Assembly: GCF_030816855.1 (NCBI RefSeq)
Contig: NZ_JAUSYK010000001.1
Span: forward strand, 620,001 to 684,000
DNA length: 64,000 bases
DNA from: Arthrobacter sp. B3I4
Lineage (GTDB): Bacteria; Actinomycetota; Actinomycetes; Actinomycetales; Micrococcaceae
Direction of reading: 5' to 3'
Each line of letters begins with the position of its first letter. Position 1 is the first letter of the stretch. A program made the position numbers and the translations under genes. Below are positions 37,489 to 47,169 of the stretch, piece by piece. The notes below the pieces were generated by a model. It ran no database searches. It saw only the letters and a list, made by a program, of their open reading frames with translations, and was not told where the DNA came from.

Positions 37489-38601
37489 ATGAAGATCACT
37501 GGTGCAGTACTTGAGGAAATCGGCCGGACCCGGCCGTTTGCGGAATCGACACCCATCAGCATCTCCGAGCTCGAGCTTTCCGCCCCCGGACCGACGGAAC
37601 TCCTGGTCCGGCTCGAGGCCGCCGGCATCTGCCACTCCGACCTGAGCGTGGTGGACGGGAACCGGGTCCGCCCCGTGCCCATGCTGCTCGGCCATGAAGC
37701 GGCCGGACGGGTCGTGGAGGTAGGAGCCGAAGTCACCGACCTGCAGCCCGGCCAGCGGGTGGTGATGTCCTTCCTGCCCCGCTGCGAGCAGTGCGCCAAC
37801 TGTGGCGCCGACGGCCGGCTCCCCTGCACCGCCGGCTCGAAGAGCAACGGCGAGGGAACCCTGCTGCACGGGTCCCGGCACCTGAGCCGGGACGGCGAAA
37901 CGGTGCACCACCACCTCGGCGTATCCGGGTTCGCCACCCACGCCGTCGTGGACCGCGCCTCCGCGGTCCCGGTCGGCGACGACATCCCGCCGGAAATCGC
38001 CGCCGTCCTGGGCTGCGCCGTGCTGACCGGCGGCGGCGCGGTCCTGAACGCGGCGAAACCCCGGCCCGAGGACAGCATCATGATCGTCGGCCTTGGCGGC
38101 GTCGGCATGGCCGCACTGATCACCGCCGTTTCCCAGGGGATCTCCCGGATCGTGGCCGTGGACACGCTGGCGGAAAAACTGGAGCACGCCCGCCGCCTCG
38201 GTGCGCACGAAACCTACACGCCGCAGCAACTGGCGGAACAAGGCGTCAAGGCCAAGTTCGTCGTCGAGTGTGCCGGCAGTGCCCGCGCCTTCGAGAGTGC
38301 GTTCGCCGCAACCGACGTCGGCGGCACCACGATCACCGCCGGCCTCCCCTCCCCCGACGCCCGCGCCCAGCTGTCCCCGCTGACCATCACGGCCGAGGCC
38401 CGCACGATCGTCGGCAGCTACCTGGGTTCGGCCGTGCCGGCGCGGGACATCCCCAAGTACGCCCAGCTGTGGCGGGAGGGAAAGCTGCCGGTCGAGGAAC
38501 TCATTTCGTCCCGGATCGCCCTGGCGGACATCAACCAGGCCATGGACCAGCTCGCCGAGGGGAAGGCCGTCCGCCAGGTCATCATGTTCGACGCCGAATA
38601 G
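37489..38601 (+). CDS. Zinc-dependent medium-chain alcohol dehydrogenase
   Basis: 370 residues, MDR superfamily. Catalytic zinc ligands are Cys48 (GICHSD) and His69/Glu70 (GHEAAGRV). Structural zinc is held by Cys99, 102, 105 and 113. The NAD-binding motif is GLGGVGMAA. The set LGCAVLTGGGAVLNAA resembles the group with mycothiol- or glutathione-dependent formaldehyde dehydrogenases and aryl-alcohol dehydrogenases, but the substrate is not certain. Start at ATG 37489 after AGAGGG; upstream in-frame codons are not supported. It is a single gene with a palindrome at its 3' end. Confidence 0.88.
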   Translation: MKITGAVLEEIGRTRPFAESTPISISELELSAPGPTELLVRLEAAGICHSDLSVVDGNRVRPVPMLLGHEAAGRVVEVGAEVTDLQPGQRVVMSFLPRCEQCANCGADGRLPCTAGSKSNGEGTLLHGSRHLSRDGETVHHHLGVSGFATHAVVDRASAVPVGDDIPPEIAAVLGCAVLTGGGAVLNAAKPRPEDSIMIVGLGGVGMAALITAVSQGISRIVAVDTLAEKLEHARRLGAHETYTPQQLAEQGVKAKFVVECAGSARAFESAFAATDVGGTTITAGLPSPDARAQLSPLTITAEARTIVGSYLGSAVPARDIPKYAQLWREGKLPVEELISSRIALADINQAMDQLAEGKAVRQVIMFDAE

Positions 38602-38614
38602 CCTGCCTCCCCCG

Positions 38615-38675
38615 GTTGCTCTATCACTTACAGCTGCTAAAACCGGCCCGGGACGGCAACAAGTGATGGAGCAAC
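38615..38675. repeat. Intergenic palindrome, class C (GTTGCTCTATCACTT type)
   Basis: Fifteen-base arms 38615-38629 and 38661-38675 are inverted copies with one mismatch, around a 31-base loop that itself holds CCGGCCCGGG. It lies 13 bases after the alcohol dehydrogenase stop and before the peptide transporter gene. Confidence 0.82.
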
Positions 38676-38757
38676 TCCCGCGAAACACTTCCGGCTTGAC
38701 TTGCACCGGCGCGCCGCGAATGTGACAATCCCGCGCCGCGGTGCCAGCATTGAAACA

Positions 38758-40227
38758 ATGAGCACAACTCATTTATCCGATCCCCCCGCTTCCAAGCCGG
38801 GCGACACGTCGTTTTTCGGCCAGCCGAAGATGCTGGCGAGCCTCTTCTCCGTAGAAATGTGGGAGCGCTTCTCCTTCTACGGCATGCAGGGAATCCTGCT
38901 GTACTACATGTACTTCACGGCCGCGCAGGGCGGCCTGGAAATCGAGCAGGGATTGGCCGCCAGCCTCGTTGGAGCCTACGGCGGCGGCGTCTACCTCTCA
39001 ACCATCCTTGGCGCGTGGCTGGCTGACCGGCTCTTCGGCTCGGAGAAAGTGCTGTTTGGTTCGGCCCTGATGATTATGGCCGGCCACATTGCCCTCGCCC
39101 TGGTTCCCGGCATTCCCGGCCTGGTCGCCGGCCTCGTCCTGGTCGGCGTCGGCTCCGGCGGGCTGAAGGCCAACGCCACCGCCCTGGTCGGCAGCCTTTA
39201 CGGCGAAAAGGATGAACGCCGCGACGCCGGGTTCTCCATCTTCTACATGGGCATCAACGCCGGTGCGCTTATCGGCCCGCTGGTCACCGGCTGGTTGCAG
39301 GTGAGCCAGGGTTTCCACTGGGGCTTCGGTGCTGCCGCCGTCGGCATGGCCGTGGGTCTGGCGATCTACGGGGCGGGCCGTAAGAACCTCCCCGAAGAAG
39401 CGCACCGGGTGCACAACCCGCTCCCCGCCGCGGAGCGGACCAAGTACGCCCTGATATTCGCCGGTTTCACGGTGGTAATCGCCGTGCTGCTGGCCACCGG
39501 AGCCGTCAACGCGGGAAACCTGGCCCTGTCCATGGCCTACGCGGCAATCGGTGCGTCGGTTCTTTACTTCGCCCTGATCTTCAGCAGCAAGAAGGTCAAC
39601 GGCACGGAACGCCGCCGGGTCGGCGCGTTCATCCCGTTGTACATTGCCTCCGCCGCGTTCTGGGCCCTGTTCCAGCAGCAGTTCACCTTCATCGCCGTGT
39701 ACTCGCAGGAGAAGCTGGACCGGAACCTGTTCGGCTGGGAAATGCCCGCCGCCTGGGTCCAGTCAATCAACCCGGTGTTCATCATCATCTTCGCGGGCGT
39801 CCTGGCGGCTCTGTGGACCCGGCTGGGCAGCCGGCAGCCGGGCTCAGCCATGAAATTTTCGGTCGGCCTGTTCGTCATGGGCCTGGCCTTCCTGGCCTTC
39901 ATTCCGCTGGCCGGGGAGGGCAAGACACCGCTGCTGGCGCTGGTGGGAATCCTGTTCCTGTTTACCCTCGCGGAACTGTTCCTCTCCCCCATCGGCTTGT
40001 CGGTGACCACGAAATTGGCTCCGGAGGCCTTCCGCACCCAGATGGTGGCGCTGTTCTTCCTTTCGGTTTCGCTGGGCACCACGCTGGCCGGCATTCTGGC
40101 CGGGCTGTACAACCCGAACGACGAACTGCCGTACTTCATCGGCGTCGGCGGCACGGCGATCATCCTGGCCGTCGGCCTGGCCGCGGCGTCGCCTGCTATT
40201 AAGAAGCTCATGGGCGGCGTACGCTGA
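38758..40227 (+). CDS. Proton-dependent di/tripeptide transporter (POT/PTR family)
   Basis: 489 residues with about 12-14 hydrophobic helices. The POT signature is plain: the helix-1 ExxERFxYY-like SVEMWERFSFYGMQGILLYYM, then GAYGGGVYLSTILGAWLADR, and FSIFYMGINAGALIGPLVTGWL. It imports small peptides with protons. The ATG at 38758 gives the normal N-terminus; the frame is open 19 codons further. A possible promoter is TTGCAC (38701-38706) and GACAAT (38723-38728), 16 bases apart. The phosphotransferase gene follows after four bases. Confidence 0.93.
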   Translation: MSTTHLSDPPASKPGDTSFFGQPKMLASLFSVEMWERFSFYGMQGILLYYMYFTAAQGGLEIEQGLAASLVGAYGGGVYLSTILGAWLADRLFGSEKVLFGSALMIMAGHIALALVPGIPGLVAGLVLVGVGSGGLKANATALVGSLYGEKDERRDAGFSIFYMGINAGALIGPLVTGWLQVSQGFHWGFGAAAVGMAVGLAIYGAGRKNLPEEAHRVHNPLPAAERTKYALIFAGFTVVIAVLLATGAVNAGNLALSMAYAAIGASVLYFALIFSSKKVNGTERRRVGAFIPLYIASAAFWALFQQQFTFIAVYSQEKLDRNLFGWEMPAAWVQSINPVFIIIFAGVLAALWTRLGSRQPGSAMKFSVGLFVMGLAFLAFIPLAGEGKTPLLALVGILFLFTLAELFLSPIGLSVTTKLAPEAFRTQMVALFFLSVSLGTTLAGILAGLYNPNDELPYFIGVGGTAIILAVGLAAASPAIKKLMGGVR

Positions 40228-40231
40228 CCCG

Positions 40232-41092
40232 ATGAGCCCCACCCATCGCCCGCCGGTTGAGGCGCGCGTCTACGCACCCGCCGACGGCGAGGCGTCCGAC
40301 GTCGAACTCATGCCGGCGGGCGATGTCACCGAAGGCGTGGTCCGTATCGGCGGGACTATCCGCCGTCCGCACCAGCGGCAGAGCCGTGCCGTGGCGGAGT
40401 ACCTCGACTGGCTCGAGGACGCCGGTTTCGAGGGCTCGCCGCGGTTCCTGGGCCGCGACGACGAGGGCCGGGACGTGCTGACCTTCGTCCCCGGCCGCTG
40501 CGCCGCGGCGGTGCCGGAAGAGTGGGTGCAGTCCGAGGAGCTGCTGGCCTCCGTGGGCCGGCTGGTCCGCCGCCTGCACGGCGCTTCGGCCGGTTTCGTC
40601 CCGCGGGCGCACCCGTTCCCGCCGCATCCCGTTCCCCGGCGTGCCGACAGGCATGATGCTGCGGAGCTGGTGTGCCATCTGGACGTCACGCCGCAGAATG
40701 TCGTGGTCCGCGACGGCCGCGCCGCCGGCCTGGTGGACTTCGACCTCGCCGGCCCCAGCACGGCGCTTCGGGATTCCTACAACACCGCGATGCACTGGGT
40801 CCCGCTCTGCGACCCCGCGGATGCGTGGCCGGGCTGGGAGGGGCTGGACCCCTACCGCCGGCTCCGCATCTTCGCCGACGCTTACGGCTGGGATCGGGAG
40901 GAACGACGGCGGCTGCCCGGGCTGGGCGTGGACGCCGGCACGCTGACCCACGAACGGATGCGGCACAACGCCGTCGCGCTTGGTGGCGGCTGGGCCCGGA
41001 TGTGGGACGAGGGTGTCGGCGGGCTCATTCTGCGCCGCCGCCGCTGGCTCCAGGCCAACGCGGAGCGGCTGTTGGACGCGCTCCTGGCCTGA
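40232..41092 (+). CDS. Aminoglycoside-phosphotransferase-like kinase
   Basis: 286 residues. The catalytic loop CHLDVTPQNVVV (Asp151, Asn156) and the metal-binding VDFDLAGP (Asp169) are the kinase marks of the APH/choline kinase superfamily. The N-lobe lacks an obvious glycine-rich loop but has VRIGGTIRRP, typical of this subgroup. It is four bases after the peptide transporter gene and probably cotranscribed. The natural substrate is unknown; sequence alone does not show antibiotic resistance. Confidence 0.8.
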   Translation: MSPTHRPPVEARVYAPADGEASDVELMPAGDVTEGVVRIGGTIRRPHQRQSRAVAEYLDWLEDAGFEGSPRFLGRDDEGRDVLTFVPGRCAAAVPEEWVQSEELLASVGRLVRRLHGASAGFVPRAHPFPPHPVPRRADRHDAAELVCHLDVTPQNVVVRDGRAAGLVDFDLAGPSTALRDSYNTAMHWVPLCDPADAWPGWEGLDPYRRLRIFADAYGWDREERRRLPGLGVDAGTLTHERMRHNAVALGGGWARMWDEGVGGLILRRRRWLQANAERLLDALLA

Positions 41093-41117
41093 CTGCCGCC
41101 GCACGCACGGCCGCAGG

Positions 41118-42089
41118 CTAGCGGTGCACGGGGTCGACCAGGTCGAGCAGCCCGAGTTCGGAACGGCGCGGCATCCCCTCCCAGTCGCCGGGGACCATGC
41201 ATGCGTAGGCCCCGGTACGGACGGCGGTCAGCAGCCGCTGCTGTACCGGCTGCCCGTCGAGCAGTTCGGCGAGATAGCCGCCAACGAACGCATCCCCTGC
41301 ACCCACGGTGTCCAGCACCCGGACCGGAACCGCGTCCTGACGGTATTCTTGCCCGTCGACCAGGGCAACGCATCCTCGTTCTCCCAGCTTGACCACCACT
41401 TGGCCGGGGCCAAGTTGGGCGACCCGGTGCGCCAGTTCCAGCGGATCGGAAGCGTTTCCCACGAAGATCGCGGCCTCGTCATCTCCTGCGAACACCACAT
41501 CCGCCTGGCGGGCCAGTGTTTGAAACGTTACCGCTGCAGACTGCCTGGTCCAGAGCGCGGACCGGTAGTTGACGTCGAAAGACACCAGCGTGCCGGCGGT
41601 CTTGGCGCAGTCGATGGCGGCTTGGACCGCGGCTGCCGCGGAGGCCGAAAGCGCCGGGGTGATGCCGGTGATGTGGAGGAGCCGGGCGGCAGCGATTTTT
41701 CCTTCCGGCAGGTCCTGCGGCGACAACTTAGAACCTGCACTGCCGGAACGGTAGTACCAGACTTTTGCCGTCTCACTGGTGCGGCGTTCCTTGATCATGA
41801 GCCCGGTGGTGGCGCCGGCATCGCGGCTGCAGTCGACGTCGAGCCCTTCCGCCATTAGCTCCCGCAGGACCAGGTCGCCCAGGCTGTCGTTGCCGACCCT
41901 GCCCACCCAGGTCACCGACGTGCCCAGCCGGCGCAGGGCGATGGCCACGTTGCTTTCGGCGCCGCCGATGCCCAGCCGGAGGGACTCGGTGAAGGCCAGC
42001 GGCCCGGGGGTTGCTGCCTTCATCAGTGCCATCGTTTCGCCGAGTGTGACGACTTCGCTGGGCGTGCCGCCGCCCGGTCCGGCGTTCAT
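41118..42089 (-). CDS. kdgK: 2-keto-3-deoxygluconate kinase
   Basis: 323 residues, PfkB-family sugar kinase. N-terminal GIGGAESNVAIALRRLG binds the sugar and the C-terminal LDTVGAGDAFVGGYLAELL supplies the anion hole and catalytic Asp. Given its neighbours, it phosphorylates 2-keto-3-deoxygluconate made by UxaA or ManD to give KDPG. The start ATG overlaps the eda stop by four bases (ATGA). It is the last gene of the minus-strand hexuronate operon. Confidence 0.92.
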   Translation of the reverse strand: MNAGPGGGTPSEVVTLGETMALMKAATPGPLAFTESLRLGIGGAESNVAIALRRLGTSVTWVGRVGNDSLGDLVLRELMAEGLDVDCSRDAGATTGLMIKERRTSETAKVWYYRSGSAGSKLSPQDLPEGKIAAARLLHITGITPALSASAAAAVQAAIDCAKTAGTLVSFDVNYRSALWTRQSAAVTFQTLARQADVVFAGDDEAAIFVGNASDPLELAHRVAQLGPGQVVVKLGERGCVALVDGQEYRQDAVPVRVLDTVGAGDAFVGGYLAELLDGQPVQQRLLTAVRTGAYACMVPGDWEGMPRRSELGLLDLVDPVHR

Positions 42090-42769
42090 CCGCCGCTCCG
42101 GGCGCTTACGGCGTCGGCCACCAGGGCGCTGACACGTTCGGCCCGTCTGGTCAGCTCGCCGAGGTCACCGCCCTTGAAGGCGTCTCCGATCAGTGGACCG
42201 CCCAGGCTGACTGCCAGCGCACCGGCGCGGATCCAGTCCGGTGCTTCCTCTATGGCCACCCCGCCGGACGGAATGACTTGCAGTTCCGGGAAGGGTCCGC
42301 GCAGCTGGGAAATGTACCCGGGACCGACGGTGGAGGCGGGAAAGACTTTGACGGCCGTCGCTCCGGCCCGCCAGCCGGCCAGCAGTTCCGTGGGCGTCAG
42401 GCCGCCCGGGAAGACCGGCGTGCCGTGCTCGACGGCGGCCTGGACGATGCCGACGTCGGTCACGGGCGTGACGAGGAAACGCGCGCCGGCGGCCAGGGCT
42501 TCCCGCGCCTCGGATTCCGTGGTGATCGTGCCGACGCCGATCTCGATCCGGTCCCCGAAGCCGCTGGTCAGTTCCGGCAGGAGTTCGAAGACCCCGGCCG
42601 TACTCAAGGTCAGCTCGATCGACCGGACGCCGCCGCCGGCGAGCGCCTCGATGACGGGGGCGTATTCGCGGGCGTGCCCGGCGCGGAGGACTGCCACGAC
42701 GGGATTCGCCTGCAGGATCCGACTCATCGCCGGCCGCTGCAGGGTCCCGGTCCCGGTCCCGCCGCTCAT
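42086..42769 (-). CDS. eda: KDPG/KHG aldolase
   Basis: 227 residues. It cleaves 2-keto-3-deoxy-6-phosphogluconate to pyruvate and glyceraldehyde 3-phosphate, the end of the hexuronate route. The TIM-barrel signatures are VVAVLRAG, GVGTITTESEA with the catalytic Glu, and AVKVFPAS with the Schiff-base lysine. I use ATG 42769, which overlaps the uxaA stop as ATGA. An ATG seven codons upstream (42790) also has AGGAAG and cannot be excluded. Confidence 0.94.
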   Translation of the reverse strand: MSGGTGTGTLQRPAMSRILQANPVVAVLRAGHAREYAPVIEALAGGGVRSIELTLSTAGVFELLPELTSGFGDRIEIGVGTITTESEAREALAAGARFLVTPVTDVGIVQAAVEHGTPVFPGGLTPTELLAGWRAGATAVKVFPASTVGPGYISQLRGPFPELQVIPSGGVAIEEAPDWIRAGALAVSLGGPLIGDAFKGGDLGELTRRAERVSALVADAVSARSGG

Positions 42770-44337
42770 GTCACTGTCCCTAGTTGCCATGGCACAAATT
42801 CTTCCTGTCCGAGATCGAGTTCTTCACTGACGGTCTGCGCTCCGGAGGCGACGGCGAGGATGCGGGCGAAGATCTGTGCCCCCACCTCCTGGACCGTAGC
42901 CTCACCGTCGACGATGATGCCGCAGTTGAGGTCAAGGTCCTCAGGCATCCTGTTGTAGAGCTCGGTGTTGGTGCCAAGCTTGATACTGGGCACCGGTTTG
43001 CAGCCGAAGACGGATCCGCGGCCGGTGGTGAAGCATACGACGTTGGCGCCGCCGGCCACCAGCCCGGTGACGGACACCGGGTCGTACCCCGGGGTGTCCA
43101 TGAACACCAGTCCGGGGGCGGTCATGGGTTCGGCGTAGGCGTAGACGGCGGACAGCTCGGCCTGGCCGGCTTTGGCCACCGCGCCCAGGGATTTCTCCAG
43201 GATGGTGGTCAGGCCGCCGGCTTTGTTGCCCGGCGAGGGGTTGTTGTCCAGGCTTCCGCCGCCGGAGCTTGCATAGTCCTGCCACCAGGAAAGCTGGTCG
43301 AGCAGCCGCTGCCCCACCTCGGGCGCGACGGCGCGGCGGGTCAGCAGGTGCTCGGCCCCGAAGACCTCCGGGGTCTCGGCGAGCGCCGACGTTCCGCCGT
43401 AGGCCACCAGCAGGTCCGAGGCGACGCCCAGGGCAGGGTTGGCCGTGATGCCCGAGTAGCCGTCGGAGCCGCCGCAGTTCAGGCCCAGCACGAGCTCTGA
43501 AACATCCACCGGCTCGCGCTGCAGGGCGTTGATGGCCGGGAGCATGCCCTGGATCAGGGCCACTCCCGCTTTGACGGTGGCCCGGATGCCGCCGGAGTCC
43601 TGGATGGTGAGCCGCTCGATAAGTGCGGGGGCGGTCTCCGGATCGAGGAAGCGTTCGGTCTGCAGCATTTCGCAGCCCAGGCCGAGCACCAGCAGACCGG
43701 CGAAGTTGGGGTGCGCCGCGTAGCCGCGGAGGGTGCGGACCAGGACTTCGGCGCCGGCGCTTCCCAGCACCATGCCGCAGCCGCTGCCGTGGGTCAGGGC
43801 GAAGACCCCGTCCACGTTGGGATAGTCGTCCAGGGCGCTGCCGCGGAACTGGTCGGCAATCATCCGGGCCGTGCTGGCCGAACAGTTGACGGAGGTCAGG
43901 ATGCCCACGTAGTTGCGGGTGCCGACTTTGCCGTTGGGCCGGCGGTAGCCCTGGAAGGTGGGGCGCGGCCCGGGGGGCGCTGCGGGGGTGACCCTGGCCG
44001 TGCCGAACTCGTAGTCCTGCTTCACCTCGTCCATGCCGAGGTTGTGGGTGTGGACGTGGGCGCCGGGACGGATGTCGGCCAGGGCGCGGCCGATCGACTG
44101 CCCGTACTTGTGGACGGGGTTGCCGGCGGCCACGGGTTTGAGCGCGATCTTGTGTCCGCGGGGAATGTTGGCGCTGACCGTCAGCTCCCAACCGGCGCTG
44201 TCCGGTCCGGCGCTGCCCAGGAGAACCGTTCCGGCGGGAAGGTCGCGGGTGGCGACGCCTACTTCATCATCCGCTGCCAGCCGCAGGACACAGGATTCGA
44301 GCGGGAGGGCTGCGGCGGCGGCTTCTACGCTATTCAC
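42766..44337 (-). CDS. uxaA: Altronate dehydratase
   Basis: 523 residues. An N-terminal SAF domain (about 10-100, with [15 protein letters not shown]) is followed by the large UxaA/GarD catalytic part ([47 protein letters not shown]). It dehydrates D-altronate to 2-keto-3-deoxygluconate on the galacturonate branch. The GTG start overlaps the stop of the mannonate dehydratase gene by four bases. A separate tagaturonate reductase (uxaB) is not present in the window. Confidence 0.94.
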   Translation of the reverse strand: MNSVEAAAAALPLESCVLRLAADDEVGVATRDLPAGTVLLGSAGPDSAGWELTVSANIPRGHKIALKPVAAGNPVHKYGQSIGRALADIRPGAHVHTHNLGMDEVKQDYEFGTARVTPAAPPGPRPTFQGYRRPNGKVGTRNYVGILTSVNCSASTARMIADQFRGSALDDYPNVDGVFALTHGSGCGMVLGSAGAEVLVRTLRGYAAHPNFAGLLVLGLGCEMLQTERFLDPETAPALIERLTIQDSGGIRATVKAGVALIQGMLPAINALQREPVDVSELVLGLNCGGSDGYSGITANPALGVASDLLVAYGGTSALAETPEVFGAEHLLTRRAVAPEVGQRLLDQLSWWQDYASSGGGSLDNNPSPGNKAGGLTTILEKSLGAVAKAGQAELSAVYAYAEPMTAPGLVFMDTPGYDPVSVTGLVAGGANVVCFTTGRGSVFGCKPVPSIKLGTNTELYNRMPEDLDLNCGIIVDGEATVQEVGAQIFARILAVASGAQTVSEELDLGQEEFVPWQLGTVT

Positions 44338-45561
44338 CAGTCGTGCACCGTCCCGTCAAGGAGGCGGGCGGCAGGCAGGTACGCCGGGGTGTACTCGTAG
44401 CCGGCGGCCAGCCCGTCGTCGTACTCCACCCCCAGGCCGGGATTGTTACCCGGATGCAGCAGCCCGTCCTCGAACGTGTAGCTGGTGCGGAATACCTGCA
44501 GCGTCTCCTCGGAGTGTTTCATGTACTCCTGGATGCCGAAGTTGTGGATCGCCAGTCCCAGGTGCAGCTGCGCTGCCTGGCCCACCGGCGAGATGTCTGT
44601 CGGGCCGTGGAACCCGGACTTGATCTGGTAGATCGCGGCGAAATCCATCAGCTTGCGGAGCGCCGTGATGCCGCCCGTGTGGGTGACCGCCGAGCGCACA
44701 TAGTCGATCAGCTGTTCGGTGATCAGCGTCTGGTAGTCGTAGACACTGTTGAAAACCTCCCCGATCGCCAGCGGGGTGGTGGTCTGGGACCGCACCCGAC
44801 GCATGCCCTCCTGGTTTTCACCGGGCGTACAGTCCTCAAGCCAGAACAAGTCGTACGGCTCCAGGCTCTTGCCCAGCGAGGCGGCCTGGTTAGGGGTCAT
44901 GCGGTGGTGTCCGTCATGCAGCAGGACCAGCTCCGGACCGAATTTCTCCCGGACCGCTGCGAACACCCCGGGGACGTGGCGGAGGTAGGCGCGGGTGTCC
45001 CAGAGTTCCTCTGCCGGCTTCGGGAGGCGCTTGGCAGGCTCGTAGTCGTAACGCTGCCCGGGGCGCTGGTCACCGGCGACGCCGTAAATCTGGCCCAGGC
45101 CGGGGACCCCGGTCTGGACGCGGATCGCCTTGAAACCCTGGTCCAGGTGGTTCTGGATGGACACGCACAGGGCGTCCAAGTCGGTACCCGAGGCGTGGCC
45201 GTAGGCCAGGCAGCCGGTGCGCGAAGCGCCGCCCAGCAGCTGGTACAGCGGCAGGCCGGCGACCTTTGCCTTGATGTCCCAGAGCGCGACGTCGACGGCG
45301 GCGATCGCGGCCATGGTGACGGGTCCGCGGCGCCAGTAGGCGCTGCGGTAAAGGAACTGCCAGGCGTCCTCGATCTTCGCCTCGTCACGTCCGATCAGCA
45401 GCGGCACGACATGCTCCGTGAGGTAGGCGCTGACGGCCAGTTCACGGCCGTTGACCGTGGCATCACCAAGCCCCACCACCCCGTCCTCCGGTGGTGATGC
45501 GCAGCGTGACGAAGTTCCTTCCCGGGCTGCTGACCAGGACCTCGGCTGAGCGTATCGTCAT
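44334..45561 (-). pseudogene. manD: D-mannonate dehydratase ManD/RspA, single-base frameshift
   Basis: An enolase-superfamily enzyme, expected to dehydrate D-mannonate to 2-keto-3-deoxygluconate. The first 24 codons from ATG 45561 (good AAGGA upstream) read [18 protein letters not shown] and then RITT. The frame is then lost: an extra C in the CC at 45488-45489 leads to GGRGGGAW and a stop. Removing it gives [18 protein letters not shown], the family sequence, continuing to the end at 44334. The total of 1228 bases is a multiple of three plus one. The rest is intact: [29 protein letters not shown] and [14 protein letters not shown]. Either a true mutation or a sequencing error. Confidence 0.88.
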
Positions 45562-45579
45562 TGTTGTTCCTTCCGGGGG

Positions 45580-47010
45580 TCAGCGGCGGGCCGCGTAGGA
45601 CTGCAGGGGCAAGTTGTAGGTGAGGTCGACGGCGGTCTCCACGGCCTCAGCCATGCCCAGCCGTCCTTCGGTGACCAGGCGCGCCAGGTATCCGGCGTCG
45701 ATCCGGCGGGACAGGTCATGGCGGGCCGGGATGGAGGCCAGCGCCCGGGTGTCATCGACGAAGCCGCTGGTGTTGTAAAACCCGGCCGTTTCGACGGCGG
45801 ACTCACGGAAGCGCCGCATCTGTTCGGGGCTGTCCAGGAACCACCAGGGGGCGCCGAGTTTCATGGCGGGATAGCAGCCGGCGAGCGGCGCGAGCTCGCG
45901 CGAATAGACAGTCTCATCTGTGGTGAAGGCGATGAAGCGGAAGTCCTTGTTCATGCCGAAGCTCTCCAGCACGGGCCGCAGGGAACGGGTGAACTCCACG
46001 CTGACGGGGATGTCGAAGCCCTTGTCCGGACCGTAGGAGTCATAGACGCTGTGGCAGTGGTTGCGGAGCACCCCGGGGTGGAGCTGCATCACCAGTCCGT
46101 CCTCGACGGACATCCGGGCCATCTCGTACAGCATGCTGCCGGAGAAGGCCTGCGCCTCCTCGGCGGTCGCTTCGCCGCGGGTGGCTGCAGCGAAGATGCG
46201 CTGTGCCTCCGCTGCCGGCAACGGGGTAGTGTCAGCGGACAGGTGGCCGTGGTCGGTGGCGCGGGCGCCGGCCTCGACGAACGCATCACGGCGCTGCCGG
46301 AGGGCGGCCAGGAAGCCGGCATAGTCCGCCACCTCCACGCCGGAAACCTCGGAGAGCGTCCGGATTTCGTCCTGCCACCGGGGATGGTCGACGTGCAGCA
46401 GCGAGTCGGGACGGAAGGTCGGAACAATCCGGCCCGGCCCCAGTTCGTCGCTGAGTTTGCGGTGGGCGGACAGGTCCGACAACGCCGAATCTGTGGTGGC
46501 CAGGATCTCCACGTTGAAGCGGTCGAGGATGGCCCGGGGACGGAACGGTTCGGTCTGGAGCAGGGCTGCGAGCCTGTCATAAAGGACATCGGCGTTCTCG
46601 GCGGACGGCTGCAGCGGGGTGTCGAAAACCACCGCCAGCTCGTGTTCGAGCCAGTACCGGGTGGGCGTTCCGCGGAACAGCTTCCAGTTCTCGCAGAAAC
46701 GCCGCCAGATCAGGCGGGCGTCCCGCTCCGCGAGCGCTGTGTCCTGCCGGTTCGGCACGCCCAGCTCGGCCGGCGTATAGCCCTGCGAAACCAGCATGCG
46801 CACCAGGTAGTGGTCCGGAATCACCAGCAGTTCGGCGGGATTCCCAAAGAACTCGTTGTCCACGAACACTTCGGCTTCGACGTGGCCGTGCATGGAGACG
46901 ATCGGCAGGCCGGCGACTGTGCTGTACAGCTCCCGGGCGATGGACCGCGTCGTTGGATCGGCAGGAAGGGCCCGGTCCGGATCGATGGCCCATGCAGTGG
47001 CATCACTCAT
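45580..47010 (-). CDS. uxaC: Glucuronate/galacturonate isomerase
   Basis: 476 residues, amidohydrolase-superfamily uronate isomerase. It turns glucuronate into fructuronate and galacturonate into tagaturonate, the entry step for both branches. Metal-binding MHGHVE near residue 40 and the typical RYWLEHELAVVF, LATTDSALSDL, VMQLHPGVLRNH and ALASIPARHDL are all present. AGAAGAGGCG precedes the ATG. It is the first gene of the minus-strand operon uxaC-manD-uxaA-eda-kdgK. Confidence 0.95.
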   Translation of the reverse strand: MSDATAWAIDPDRALPADPTTRSIARELYSTVAGLPIVSMHGHVEAEVFVDNEFFGNPAELLVIPDHYLVRMLVSQGYTPAELGVPNRQDTALAERDARLIWRRFCENWKLFRGTPTRYWLEHELAVVFDTPLQPSAENADVLYDRLAALLQTEPFRPRAILDRFNVEILATTDSALSDLSAHRKLSDELGPGRIVPTFRPDSLLHVDHPRWQDEIRTLSEVSGVEVADYAGFLAALRQRRDAFVEAGARATDHGHLSADTTPLPAAEAQRIFAAATRGEATAEEAQAFSGSMLYEMARMSVEDGLVMQLHPGVLRNHCHSVYDSYGPDKGFDIPVSVEFTRSLRPVLESFGMNKDFRFIAFTTDETVYSRELAPLAGCYPAMKLGAPWWFLDSPEQMRRFRESAVETAGFYNTSGFVDDTRALASIPARHDLSRRIDAGYLARLVTEGRLGMAEAVETAVDLTYNLPLQSYAARR

Positions 47011-47069
47011 GTAATTCGCCTCTTCTATGAAACAAAATGCAACAAATGTTTGGGGGTTGAACTGTTACC

Positions 47070-47098
47070 AATATGCATGGCGGGTCGGGATAAAGCAA
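47070..47098 (-). promoter_or_regulatory. Promoter of the uxaC operon
   Basis: On the minus strand TTGCTT (47093-47098) and CATATT (47070-47075) are 17 bases apart. The predicted leader is about 50 bases and contains an operator-like TGCAACAAATGTTTG on the plus strand at 47038, without the central CG of a typical LacI-family site. Confidence 0.6.
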
Positions 47099-47169
47099 TG
47101 AAAACCCGGCAATTGTCGGGAAGCTGAACATCCCGGCGGGCCGGCTCAGATGATTTTCGTTGCAGCCTA

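Noticed and set aside
37306..38772. Extension of the rhodanese frame to a 597-residue protein
   Set aside because: The extension is antisense to the zinc alcohol dehydrogenase; the rhodanese domain begins at an ATG with its own ribosome binding site.
40232..41092. Antibiotic-resistance call for the two phosphotransferase-like genes
   Set aside because: Only the general kinase motifs are present; the superfamily acts on many small molecules and neither is close to a known resistance enzyme from what I can see.
45474..45500. Programmed frameshifting in manD
   Set aside because: No slippery heptamer or downstream pseudoknot is visible, and this family is not known to use recoding; mutation or error is simpler.
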